Assembly (NCBI GenBank): GCA_023701135.1
Contig: JAMPXP010000024.1
Location: 1 to 62,434, forward strand
Direction of reading: 5' to 3'
Length of the DNA stretch: 62,434 nt
Origin: Desulfobacula sp.
Lineage (GTDB): Bacteria; Desulfobacterota; Desulfobacteria; Desulfobacterales; Desulfobacteraceae
Made by a program: the position numbers and the translations under genes. Positions 16,958 to 24,649 of this stretch are shown piece after piece; positions within the stretch are counted from its first letter, which is position 1, and each line of letters begins with the position of its first letter. The notes under the pieces are model-generated. The model had not been told where the DNA came from and did not search any database. It saw only the letters and a program-made list of their open reading frames with translations.

Positions 16958-16992
16958 AACTTATAATTATGTTATAAATATAAGCCTGTCAA
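16956..16992 (-). promoter_or_regulatory. Toxin-antitoxin promoter and operator
   Basis: On the minus strand TTGACA (16992-16987) is a consensus -35, followed by AT-rich sequence with CATAAT/TAATTA as -10 candidates. An ATAAC/GTTAT inverted repeat (16956-16960 and 16971-16975) overlaps the -10 and the toxin start, as expected for autoregulation by the antitoxin. Confidence 0.5.
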
Positions 16993-17083
16993 TAGATCAG
17001 ATACTTTTTTAGGCTGATTTTATAAAGACCGTACCGAAATCCATTCACAAAATATTTTTTACAACCTGCCCGGCAATCTCGAG

Positions 17084-18490
17084 TCACACCGGACGGGTAT
17101 GCTGCCACCAGGCGATGGTGGTTCCGAGCCTTTCAAACTGAATGTTTTCCTGTTGTTCGATCTGGCGTATCCAGTCGGCAAGACCGGAGGCATGGTGGAT
17201 AATCAGCGGTGTGCTATGAGGGGGAAGAATATCCATGGCCAGTTGGTACATGGCAATGGTGCGGTCAAGCTCCCTTGCGATATCCGGTGTGTCCCAGGGG
17301 GTTGGATGAATAAATCCGTGATGGGCCCCCTCCTCTTTAAGATATCCGAAGTGAAAGGGGAATTCCGGCTTCAGATCCCGGATCATTTTAATGGTATCCA
17401 GGTTCATTTGACGGGTTACCCCTTTGTTCAGATTTTTCAGGATGGTATCGTCAAAAGATTCAAATCCGATGGAGGCCAAAAGGATCCGGATGTTTTTCTT
17501 TCGGGCGGTTTCAAGGGTGTTCTTTAGGTTTTCCTGTCCCTTCAGAAAATAGTCGGCCCGCAGGGTCAGATTGATCTGGGACAACTCAAGGCTGCACTCT
17601 TCAGCCAGTTCCATGGTACGATCAAGTCTGGGCAGGGGGTTTTCATTGATCAGTTCAAATGCGACCCTGCTACCGTCGGCCTGTCCGGGCAGACAGGCCA
17701 TCTGGGATTTGACGGCTTCTTCACCCACCGCTCCCATGAATCCTTTGTCCTGGGCCACATCACAGAAACTGCAACCCTTCTGGGTGATGGTCACACGTTT
17801 TGGATCTGTCCCATCGGCAAGATCCGCAGGATAATCGATCTGTATTTTTCTCTCTTTTGCCGCATGGGGACATCCGATCTGCTGGAGCACCTGGCAGGAG
17901 GTAACCGGCATCCGGGCAAAGGATGTTCCCTTTAACCGGTAAATATTGGTCCAGTCCACCCGGGACAGCCATTGATCCTCCCATGGGGCAGGACGATTCT
18001 CCTTTATCTGCCCGTCTTTATCCTTAAACAGGACACCGTCAAATTCTGAAATATCACCATCGAGCCCTTTCGCAAGGATGGGCAGGATCGCTTCAGCAGG
18101 TCCCTGCAGGGCAAAGGTAAACCGGTCCGACATTCCCTTAAAGCGATGGTCAAACCGGTCGTGGTCCTTTTCCCCTTTAAAATCGACATTGGCTTGGGGT
18201 CCGGCCAGGATGGTGATGGCACCCTTAGTTTTGAGCTCTCCTGCCAGACCGAACAGGTCCGGTCTTCCGCCAAGGGTTGAAAATCCAATGACCATCCGGG
18301 TTCCCCCAAAATGATGTTCCAGGGCCGCTTTTAGGTCCTTTTTGTCATCTTCATTGGTCACGGCAACGACAATGGCATCATATTCACTGTTTTCGGATAT
18401 AATGGTGGCGGCCATCTGAGGGCCTAAAAGGCCGTAGGACTCCCCTTTAAAATACCCGGTGAGGATGACGAATTTCTTTTTTGAATTCAT
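17084..18490 (-). CDS. Atypical B12-binding/radical-SAM-like protein, unknown function
   Basis: The 468 aa begin with a Rossmann-like segment of the kind that binds cobalamin in B12/radical SAM enzymes ([38 protein letters not shown]). A cysteine set follows: Cys199, Cys207 (GCPH), Cys240 and Cys243 (KGCSFCD). The usual CxxxCxxC is therefore expanded to C-x32-C-x2-C. Downstream, [19 protein letters not shown] and [12 protein letters not shown] resemble the TIM-barrel strands of radical SAM proteins. It is last in a leftward operon and overlaps the J-domain gene by four bases (ATGA). The substrate is unknown. A decayed second copy lies at 16044-16384. Confidence 0.7.
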   Translation of the reverse strand: MNSKKKFVILTGYFKGESYGLLGPQMAATIISENSEYDAIVVAVTNEDDKKDLKAALEHHFGGTRMVIGFSTLGGRPDLFGLAGELKTKGAITILAGPQANVDFKGEKDHDRFDHRFKGMSDRFTFALQGPAEAILPILAKGLDGDISEFDGVLFKDKDGQIKENRPAPWEDQWLSRVDWTNIYRLKGTSFARMPVTSCQVLQQIGCPHAAKERKIQIDYPADLADGTDPKRVTITQKGCSFCDVAQDKGFMGAVGEEAVKSQMACLPGQADGSRVAFELINENPLPRLDRTMELAEECSLELSQINLTLRADYFLKGQENLKNTLETARKKNIRILLASIGFESFDDTILKNLNKGVTRQMNLDTIKMIRDLKPEFPFHFGYLKEEGAHHGFIHPTPWDTPDIARELDRTIAMYQLAMDILPPHSTPLIIHHASGLADWIRQIEQQENIQFERLGTTIAWWQHTRPV

Positions 18491-18864
18491 TTCCCCTGAC
18501 TGTCAACCTTTGGAAATGCATTGGGGCCGGTTTTGGGCCGTCTTCTGAAAAGCGTTTCAAAAGCACTGCATTTGCCGCCGTCCATACCGCCGGAACAGTG
18601 ATGCATTCCGCTTTGGCCTGAAGCCCTGGAAGCGGCCCAACTGCCGAACCGGTTAAATCCGGTCATGTCATAGATCCGGCGTTTGCCCTCATCACTCAAA
18701 ACCGCATAGGCTTCCCCGATTAATTTGAACCGGGTTTCAGCCCCCTCGTCGCTGTTTACATCCGGATGAAACTGTCTGGCCAGTTTGCGAAAAGCCTTTT
18801 TTATCTGTTCATCCGTTGCATTGCGGCTGACGCTCAGGGTCTCATAATAATCTTGAGCGCCCAT
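18487..18864 (-). CDS. J-domain (DnaJ-like) protein
   Basis: This 125-residue protein has a J-domain at 5-70, including HPD at 33-35 ([11 protein letters not shown]), which stimulates Hsp70-type ATPases. The remainder is short and rich in Gly, Ser and Cys ([15 protein letters not shown]). It has no zinc-finger or client-binding domains of true DnaJ. The start at 18864 leaves four bases after metF; an upstream in-frame ATG at 18939 would overlap metF by 71 bases. Its operon position next to metF, a EutA-like protein and the radical-SAM-like protein suggests a dedicated co-chaperone for one of them. Confidence 0.85.
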   Translation of the reverse strand: MGAQDYYETLSVSRNATDEQIKKAFRKLARQFHPDVNSDEGAETRFKLIGEAYAVLSDEGKRRIYDMTGFNRFGSWAASRASGQSGMHHCSGGMDGGKCSAFETLFRRRPKTGPNAFPKVDSQGK

Positions 18865-18868
18865 GGTC

Positions 18869-19804
18869 TTAATCAACGACCGGCCGGGGCAGAACTTTTG
18901 CCCGTTCTGCAATTTCAGGCACCCTGTGCTCCCATTCAATGGCCATCAGATGGACACCGGCCACACCTTCCATCTCTTTGAATTCCTCGATCTGTTCCAG
19001 CGCAAACTTAATCCCTTCCTCTGCCTGGTCTTTTTTGGGCACGCCTTTAAAACGTTTGATCAAAGGTTCGGGGATATCCATACCCGGAACAAACTTGGAC
19101 ATGAAATTGGCCATCCCGGCGCTTTTCATGGGTGTGACACCGGCCAGGATATAGCACTTTTCGTGGAGCCCCATATCCACGGCTTGTTTCATGAAGATAC
19201 GGAATTTTTCCATATTAAAAATGCATTGTGTCTGGACAAAATCCACACCGGCCTGTATCTTTTTGGCAAGCCTGAACACCCGGTATTCAAAAGGGTCTCC
19301 AAACGGGTTGGATGCGGCCCCGATAAACAGTTTGGGCGGCCCGTCAATGTCCTCGCCATTCAGGAACTTGCCCTCGTCCCGCATTTTCTTCACCATGGCA
19401 ATCAACTGCATGGAATCGATATCATGGACCCCTTTTGCCTCGGGATGATTCCCGAAAGACGTGTGGTCGCCTGACAGACACAGCATATTCCGGATACCCA
19501 TGGCATAGGCCCCTAAAATATCGCTCATCATGGCCAGGCGGTTCCTGTCCCGGCAGACCATCTGGAAATTGGGTTCAAGCCCTTTTTTCATCATCAGAAC
19601 CGAGCCGGCAATGGAAGACATCCGGACCACGGCGGTCTGGTTGTCCGTCATATTCACGGCATCCACGACCCCCACCAGGTGACTTAGTTTTTCATTCAAA
19701 TGGTCGATATTGGCGCCTTTTGGGGGACCGCATTCTCCGGTGAAAGCAAAATGGCCCGCATTCAGCACCTTTTCCAGATTACTGCCTGATTTAAGCTCTT
19801 TCAT
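18869..19804 (-). CDS. metF: Methylenetetrahydrofolate reductase MetF
   Basis: This TIM-barrel flavoprotein of 311 aa reduces 5,10-methylene-THF to methyl-THF, or runs in reverse in the oxidative Wood-Ljungdahl pathway. Family segments are [55 protein letters not shown] and [10 protein letters not shown]. MetV lies two genes upstream in the same operon, the arrangement of the MetFV-type reductase of anaerobes, in which MetV supplies FeS electron transfer. A gap of 98 bases with imperfect repeats of CTGGTCGGTAT separates it from the EutA-like gene. Confidence 0.92.
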   Translation of the reverse strand: MKELKSGSNLEKVLNAGHFAFTGECGPPKGANIDHLNEKLSHLVGVVDAVNMTDNQTAVVRMSSIAGSVLMMKKGLEPNFQMVCRDRNRLAMMSDILGAYAMGIRNMLCLSGDHTSFGNHPEAKGVHDIDSMQLIAMVKKMRDEGKFLNGEDIDGPPKLFIGAASNPFGDPFEYRVFRLAKKIQAGVDFVQTQCIFNMEKFRIFMKQAVDMGLHEKCYILAGVTPMKSAGMANFMSKFVPGMDIPEPLIKRFKGVPKKDQAEEGIKFALEQIEEFKEMEGVAGVHLMAIEWEHRVPEIAERAKVLPRPVVD

Positions 19805-19902
19805 CGATCGTTTTTCCTTCTTATTTGTCTATTCTGTATCTGGTCGGTATCTGGCCGGTATCCGGCCCATTACAAGGGTGATCTTCGGATACACGGACTG
19901 TT

Positions 19903-21351
19903 TCAAACTTTCCGGGTATCATGGAAAATCAGCGACTTAACGGTCACCGGGAACACCTGGTTTTTCACCAACGGCTCACCAATGTCGATCCAGTCGCCAT
20001 CCTTAAGATCCAACTCATCCAGGGTGAGCAGGTTGGTTTTAAGGCCTGTTTCCCGGCGGATGACATTTCCCACACCACAGGCAATATCGGCCCGAAAAAT
20101 AAGAATAATGGGAATGTGTTTCCCGATTGAATTCACCAGTGCCGACTCAATGGCTTTACCGAACATGACCAGCTTCTGGTAGGAATTGTGGGTGAGACCC
20201 TTAAAATAAAGCGCCACGGTCTCAGCCCCCTCGGACAGATCAAACCGCTTAAAAGACCTTTCAATTTCAGATGTGATATGGTCAAGGCTTAATTTGTCCT
20301 GATTCACGTCAACCCTGAGCACCGGTACGTTCCACATGGGAAACGTAAGCTGGTCGTCCATGAATCCCGAGGAGCCCGATATGGATAATGTATGGGCACC
20401 GGCACCGATGACCGTGGCCCTTATCTTGTTTTCAGGTTCAAAGACCGGTCCGGAAAGCTTTGGGAGCAGCGTCTTGATTTCAGCGGCCAGGTAGGAACCG
20501 ATATCATTGTGCCAAAACCCATTACAGCCGTAGAGCAATTCAGAGACACCGCCTGAAAAGGTGTATTCGTCGATTTTCCTGGAAAAGTCCAGATCGTCGG
20601 TGATCATCAGATCTTTGGCAAGGGCTGAGACAGCCGGACCATTGATGACCTCTATAAGGGTTTGGGCCAGCAGGGCGGTTATTTTTTTAAGCGATTCTTC
20701 AGGGATTACATCGTCCACATCATAGTGCACCCCCAGATGGGCCATGACTTTTTTGGCAGAGTCACTGGTCCGGAGAATTTTTCTTTTGGCATCCAAGGCC
20801 AGGAGCCGCCCGCCCACCGAAATGCTGCTGGTGGATACGACCTCTCCGTTGCAGGAGATGGCCATATTGGATGTACCGCCGCCGATATCACAGGAAAGTA
20901 TGGTTTTAGCGGTTTGCTTTGAGCGGTCGACGGCACCTGACCCCATGGCCGCAATCAGGCTCTCAAAATTGGGTCCCGCAGTTGCGGCGACAAATTTACC
21001 GGCATCGCTGGACAAGGCGGCCGCGATCGCTTCCGCATTCTGCTTTTTGGCTGTTTCCCCGGTGATGATCACAGCCCCGGTTTTGACATCATTCTGCTTT
21101 ATACCCGCACGGATGTACTCCTGTTTGAAAAACCGGGTCAATTGCTCGATATCTATGGTCTGATGGTCCTTTAAGGGAGTATCGATAATCTCTCCCTCAT
21201 AAACGACCTTGCGGTCAACAACATGGAACCGCCGGGTGGGGGATGTTTCGTCTCTTTTGAGCAGCAGGTTTGAAAAAGCCAGATGGCTTGTGGATGATCC
21301 CACATCAATCCCGACACTGAGCAGTTCTATCTCATTAATTTCCATGGACAC
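19903..21351 (-). CDS. EutA-like ASKHA protein (ethanolamine ammonia-lyase reactivase family)
   Basis: The 482 aa match the EutA family: the first phosphate loop VGIDVGSSTSHLAFSN near the N-terminus, VIITGETAKKQNAEAIA, the second phosphate motif LSCDIGGGTSNMAI, FSGGVSELLYG and VIGAGAHTLSISGSSGF. EutA is an actin/Hsp70-fold ATPase that exchanges damaged cobalamin out of ethanolamine ammonia-lyase. No EutB or EutC lies in the window. It is co-transcribed with metV, ferredoxins and metF, so it may instead service a different cobalamin enzyme or an adjacent gene product. Family assignment is strong; client unknown. Confidence 0.85.
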   Translation of the reverse strand: MSMEINEIELLSVGIDVGSSTSHLAFSNLLLKRDETSPTRRFHVVDRKVVYEGEIIDTPLKDHQTIDIEQLTRFFKQEYIRAGIKQNDVKTGAVIITGETAKKQNAEAIAAALSSDAGKFVAATAGPNFESLIAAMGSGAVDRSKQTAKTILSCDIGGGTSNMAISCNGEVVSTSSISVGGRLLALDAKRKILRTSDSAKKVMAHLGVHYDVDDVIPEESLKKITALLAQTLIEVINGPAVSALAKDLMITDDLDFSRKIDEYTFSGGVSELLYGCNGFWHNDIGSYLAAEIKTLLPKLSGPVFEPENKIRATVIGAGAHTLSISGSSGFMDDQLTFPMWNVPVLRVDVNQDKLSLDHITSEIERSFKRFDLSEGAETVALYFKGLTHNSYQKLVMFGKAIESALVNSIGKHIPIILIFRADIACGVGNVIRRETGLKTNLLTLDELDLKDGDWIDIGEPLVKNQVFPVTVKSLIFHDTRKV

Positions 21352-21355
21352 ATCC

Positions 21356-22027
21356 TTAAAGCGGTTTATTAAAAGGCCGGACCAGTTTTCTGGGTCCTGC
21401 GCCTCCGGCCGGCTGCCAGTTTTTCGGTTCCCTGACTTTCATCAGACGGTGGAGCTGACCCGTCTTTTTAAGCTTGTAGTAAATCATGGCCCAGGCGCAG
21501 ACTGTATTTTTATCAACCTCGCAGCTTCCGTTACTGGAACCGCCGCAGGGTCCGTTAAAAAGGGTTTTCGCACATCTTGCAACGGGACATATCCCCCCTG
21601 TATGACCCAGCAGACAGTCCCCGCAGCCCTGGCACATCTCCTGCCAGACACCCGGTTCCACATTCGAGCCCATGAACGTGGTATTGACGGCCGGGATAAC
21701 AGGCAAAGATTCGAAAAAGAAGGCCATGGTCTGCACACCGGCCCCGCAGGCAAGGCTCAGCACTGCATCCGTGTTTTCGGGAATGGTTAAATAGTCTTTC
21801 AGCCAGTCCGGTTCACATTGTCGCTCAATGGTATGGACTGTAAATTTGGGCTTCCCGGTTTTGTAATGCCGGATATGATCCAGCTCCGTTGCCAACTGAT
21901 GGGCCTGTCTGTCTCCTCCGGTGAGACAGACGGAAACGCAGCCGCCGCAGCCCAGAACAAAGATATTTTTATAATCCCCAAGGCTTTCGATAATTTCTTC
22001 CAATGGTTTAAGATTGCCGACAATCAT
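21356..22027 (-). CDS. metV: MetV, zinc/FeS partner of methylenetetrahydrofolate reductase
   Basis: This 223-residue protein corresponds to the MTHFR C-terminal (MetV) family. FVLGCGGCVSVCLTGG is at the N-terminus. The Cys-rich core includes CQGCGDCLLGHTGGICPVARC and GPCGGSSNGSCEV. MetV forms a complex with MetF and passes electrons from ferredoxin-type partners. Its start overlaps the stop of the ferredoxin gene upstream by four bases, and the EutA-like gene starts four bases after it. Confidence 0.88.
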   Translation of the reverse strand: MIVGNLKPLEEIIESLGDYKNIFVLGCGGCVSVCLTGGDRQAHQLATELDHIRHYKTGKPKFTVHTIERQCEPDWLKDYLTIPENTDAVLSLACGAGVQTMAFFFESLPVIPAVNTTFMGSNVEPGVWQEMCQGCGDCLLGHTGGICPVARCAKTLFNGPCGGSSNGSCEVDKNTVCAWAMIYYKLKKTGQLHRLMKVREPKNWQPAGGAGPRKLVRPFNKPL

Positions 22028-22467
22028 ATTGCACCACCTCTCATGTCTGGTCTTACATCGGGTCTTATATCCGGTCTTATATCCGGGGATTTCCTTTTCA
22101 GAAAATGGGCCTTTGCAGCCCGGGTCACCTCATCCCGATGTTTGGAACAGGTAGGCTCACTTTCCTTGCCCAGTTTCTCAGATAATGTCCGCCTGTAATC
22201 CACTGTATATATGGGGACGCCACAAACGCTGCAATAGACCAGTTCAAGTGATTTTACCTCATCCCAGCCGTTCTCGAGCATGAATTGAAATTCGATGGCT
22301 TTCTGGGGACAGATACGATAGCAGTTGCCGCAACGCGCACAGCGTGCCATATTATGGGAAAGCACGCGGTTTGCATCTGAATCCTCCGCGCGCAATGCAT
22401 TTGCCGGGCAGTTCTGGACACAGGCCAGGCACCCGTTACACTGATCGTTTACTTGAAAATAGCGCAT
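22024..22467 (-). CDS. Ferredoxin with two [4Fe-4S] and a zinc-ribbon-like CxxC, repetitive tail
   Basis: The N-terminal half (147 aa in total) carries two ferredoxin motifs (CNGCLACVQNCP and CARCGNCYRICP). Then YCSVCGVPIYTVDYRRTLSEK suggests an additional CxxC metal site, with a later Cys in PTCSKHRDE. The C-terminus ends in a short tandem tail, D-I-R-P repeated, encoded by near-identical 12-base units at about 22039-22086. It is translationally coupled to metV. The likely role is feeding electrons to or from MetFV. The tail looks like recent slippage. Confidence 0.85.
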   Translation of the reverse strand: MRYFQVNDQCNGCLACVQNCPANALRAEDSDANRVLSHNMARCARCGNCYRICPQKAIEFQFMLENGWDEVKSLELVYCSVCGVPIYTVDYRRTLSEKLGKESEPTCSKHRDEVTRAAKAHFLKRKSPDIRPDIRPDVRPDMRGGAI

Positions 22468-22547
22468 GACGTTTGACTCCGTCTGTTCTGTTGTTATTTT
22501 GCCTTAATTTGTATATTGGACCCATCTCTCTGATTTATCTGCCTGAT

Positions 22548-23036
22548 TCATCTCCGCACACCAGCGGTGCGTCTTAATGCGGATGCCCTGGTCTGGTCGT
22601 ATTGAATCATGGCGGAATCCTTTAATGTTAAGGCTCCCGGCTCACAAAAGTGAACGCACAAGGGATCTCCCCCGCAAAGATCACATTTAAACGGCCGCCC
22701 CCGATCCTCATCAAACCCGATGGCACCGAAACTGCATGCGTTAAGACACATTTTACAGCCCACACATTTATTGTAATCAATGACGGTCTGCACCAACGGC
22801 TCATCCATTCTGCTGATGGCCTCCTTGGGACATGCCGCAATGCAGGGTGCATCTTCGCAGTTCTGGCAGACCAGGGGCAGATACCGGCCGCATTCATCCA
22901 TCTGAATCACCCGAATACGGGATTTTTCCGGGTTGCAGACCCCGGCTTTCCGGATGGCGCAGGCCGTCCGGCACATCCTGCAACCGTTGCATTTATTTGG
23001 ATCGGATATCAGTATTTTCATGGTCATTCTCATCAT
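22548..23036 (-). CDS. Polyferredoxin (four [4Fe-4S]), AOR small-subunit type
   Basis: This 162-residue protein is organised like the AOR-linked small subunits at 14869 and 26621: CNGCRMCRTAC, CQNCEDAPCIAACP, CVGCKMCLNAC and CDLCGGDPLCVHFC. It lies 25 bases after the core-less AOR-like gene and 80 bases before the next ferredoxin. The exact start is uncertain: M1, M4 and M6 are all close, with M6 (MKILISDPNKC) the usual family start. It probably partners the AOR-like protein encoded just upstream. Confidence 0.87.
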   Translation of the reverse strand: MMRMTMKILISDPNKCNGCRMCRTACAIRKAGVCNPEKSRIRVIQMDECGRYLPLVCQNCEDAPCIAACPKEAISRMDEPLVQTVIDYNKCVGCKMCLNACSFGAIGFDEDRGRPFKCDLCGGDPLCVHFCEPGALTLKDSAMIQYDQTRASALRRTAGVRR

Positions 23037-23061
23037 TATATATATTAAGCTGTAACGATTC

Positions 23062-24054
23062 CTATTTTAACCGGCTCCACAGATCATCAATCCGAAGCGG
23101 GTCAAACACCTTTGTTTTTTGAACCACAGCCTTTCGGGTCCATCCGTTTGTCCGGTAATTGTCGGCCTGCTGCCCCTGGCTTGTGGCAATCCCTTCCCTT
23201 AAATTATAGATGCGCTCCATGGCGACGCAGCGGTAGGCAATTTGTTTTAATTCATCTTCATCCAGAACAAGTCCGGTATTGAGCAGAATCCTGTCGGCAG
23301 CCGTTTGAAAATTGAGTTCACTATTGCCCGCACCTGTCTTTGTTCCTGACGGCAGCCCGAGGCACTGTACCCCGAGGATCTGCATAAGGGTCTGTTTTAT
23401 TTGAGCCAGATCAACTGATCCTGCCGGACCTTCCATGATTTCCGAATCCTGACCGTTTTGGTCCGGGGTGTTTGGGGCCGGAGAGTCATCAATACTTTCA
23501 AGAAACTTTTTCTCATAGGCAATAATGCCTTCGGGATCTTTTACTTCCAATGCGACTGTGCCGCTGCAAACCATGGCCAAGACATTTTTTGCCGCCAGGA
23601 CATCTTTGCGGAGTATGGCTCGCTGGTCAGATAAATTTTTATCCTTTAAGCCGTGTGCCTCTTTAAATTCAATGCGGCCATCCCGGATCAGCAGGCAGGT
23701 TTCATGTTTAGCCCGTCCTTTCAACACCAGGTGGTCAAAGCCGGCCTGGCGCATCTCAGCAGCAAAAGGACCGTCTACGCACTCTCTGGCCATAAACCCC
23801 GTGGCCGTGGACTTGCTTGTCAACACAGTCGCCCCAAGGGGCGCACTCAACGTACCGCTCAGATATCCCGCACTGACGATGCATATATTATCGGCGGAAC
23901 CCGGGTCGACCATTTTGGGCGCATGCTTGCAAAAAAGGTAGGTGGCAACACCACTACCGCCAAGGAATCTTTGTTCAAGATCCATTGATACCGGAAACGT
24001 TTCCGCCTCACACCGGCCGAGGTCCACCAGTGCAATTCTTCGGTCCGTCGTCAT
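23062..24054 (-). CDS. Core-less paralogue of aldehyde:ferredoxin oxidoreductase
   Basis: The 330 residues match both ends of the AOR encoded at 24650-26590 but not the middle. Residues 1-190 follow AOR domain 1 (RFLGGSGVATYL; SGTLSAPLGATV; AGFDHLVLKGRAK; IAYEKKFLE). About 60 low-similarity residues follow, then the C-terminal AOR end (LLNTGLVLDEDELKQIAYRC, MERIYNLREGI). The CxxCxxxC and later Cys that hold the AOR cluster are missing, as is the GAVMGSKNLKA segment. It is therefore probably non-catalytic. GAGGAGG precedes the ATG. It is first in the leftward operon. Confidence 0.82.
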   Translation of the reverse strand: MTTDRRIALVDLGRCEAETFPVSMDLEQRFLGGSGVATYLFCKHAPKMVDPGSADNICIVSAGYLSGTLSAPLGATVLTSKSTATGFMARECVDGPFAAEMRQAGFDHLVLKGRAKHETCLLIRDGRIEFKEAHGLKDKNLSDQRAILRKDVLAAKNVLAMVCSGTVALEVKDPEGIIAYEKKFLESIDDSPAPNTPDQNGQDSEIMEGPAGSVDLAQIKQTLMQILGVQCLGLPSGTKTGAGNSELNFQTAADRILLNTGLVLDEDELKQIAYRCVAMERIYNLREGIATSQGQQADNYRTNGWTRKAVVQKTKVFDPLRIDDLWSRLK

Positions 24055-24123
24055 ATCCTTTCCTCCTCATTTATCAGGGAAAGCCTTTTTAAATTATCTG
24101 TCAAGCCATCTGAATTTTTAAAC

Positions 24124-24153
24124 TTGACAAAGTCGAATTCTGTTCGCTATATT
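24124..24153 (+). promoter_or_regulatory. Promoter reading toward the zinc-ribbon/AOR operon
   Basis: TTGACA (24124-24129), 18-bp spacer, TATATT (24148-24153). The -10 lies inside an operator-like palindrome (24143-24156). The resulting leader would be about 195 bases and contain two further operator copies. Confidence 0.55.
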
Positions 24154-24156
24154 GAA
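24143..24156. promoter_or_regulatory. Operator copy 1, TTCGCTATATTGAA
   Basis: This is a 14-bp near-palindrome with two differences from TTCACTATAGTGAA at 24275. It covers the rightward -10 and lies just after the leftward promoter, so one bound regulator could block both directions. Confidence 0.5.
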
Positions 24157-24160
24157 TAGC

Positions 24161-24190
24161 AAAATATCAAATAGCCGCCAGAGATGTCAA
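24161..24190 (-). promoter_or_regulatory. Promoter reading toward the core-less AOR/MetFV operon
   Basis: On the minus strand TTGACA (24190-24185) is followed after 18 bp by TATTTT (24166-24161). The leader would run about 100 bases to the ATG at 24054. Confidence 0.45.
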
Positions 24191-24274
24191 GCAAAAAACA
24201 TCAATAATTGGCCGGAAGAGTTTAGTTATTTGATTTTTTAGACAAAAACAACAGGGTCGAAAACCGGAAAAAGA

Positions 24275-24288
24275 TTCACTATAGTGAA
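24275..24288. promoter_or_regulatory. Operator copy 2, perfect palindrome TTCACTATAGTGAA
   Basis: This is a perfect 14-bp palindrome in the divergent intergenic region. Size and symmetry fit a dimeric regulator such as the IclR-type protein encoded at 27254-28018. The regulator assignment is inferred from neighbourhood only. Confidence 0.6.
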
Positions 24289-24306
24289 TAAGTCCAAGAA
24301 ATAAAA

Positions 24307-24320
24307 AACACCATAGTGAA
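24307..24320. promoter_or_regulatory. Operator copy 3, half-conserved (AACACCATAGTGAA)
   Basis: The right half-site ATAGTGAA is exact and the left half is degenerate. It begins 32 bases after copy 2, about three helical turns, which would place both on the same DNA face. Confidence 0.45.
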
Positions 24321-24354
24321 CTTTTTCGAAAACTCAAAAAGGAGATGGGTAACA

Positions 24355-24648
24355 ATGGCAAGGGAAGAGAACCAATTAACCGGCGCGGAAAGTCTGCAGC
24401 AAACCAGGACATTCGGCAAAGTCAGGTGCCACAACCCAAGTTGTATGGAACGTATCGTTCCTGAACCAGGCGCAGACCATGCCAAATGCGCAACCTGCGG
24501 CATGGAGTTTCGTATTTTCTGGGTCAATCCCAAACTACCGAGAATCAGAGGACCGGTCTGGGACGTGAACAGAAAGATCGCACAGGATCGTTTCAAAGAA
24601 GTCACTGAGGCTAAATTAAAAGCGGCTGAAAAAAAGGGGGGCAAATAA
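24355..24648 (+). CDS. Small zinc-ribbon protein upstream of AOR
   Basis: From the ATG at 24355 the protein has 97 aa: two CxxC/CxxxxC-type pairs (KVRCHNPSCMERI and AKCATCGMEFRI, a four-Cys zinc ribbon or rubredoxin-like knuckle) and a basic C-terminal helix. AAGGAG lies 11 bases upstream; an earlier in-frame ATG at 24316 would fall in the operator region. It ends one base before the AOR start, so the two are coupled. I do not know a described function. It could be a metal or maturation factor, or a small subunit. Confidence 0.7.
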   Translation: MAREENQLTGAESLQQTRTFGKVRCHNPSCMERIVPEPGADHAKCATCGMEFRIFWVNPKLPRIRGPVWDVNRKIAQDRFKEVTEAKLKAAEKKGGK

Positions 24649-24649
24649 C

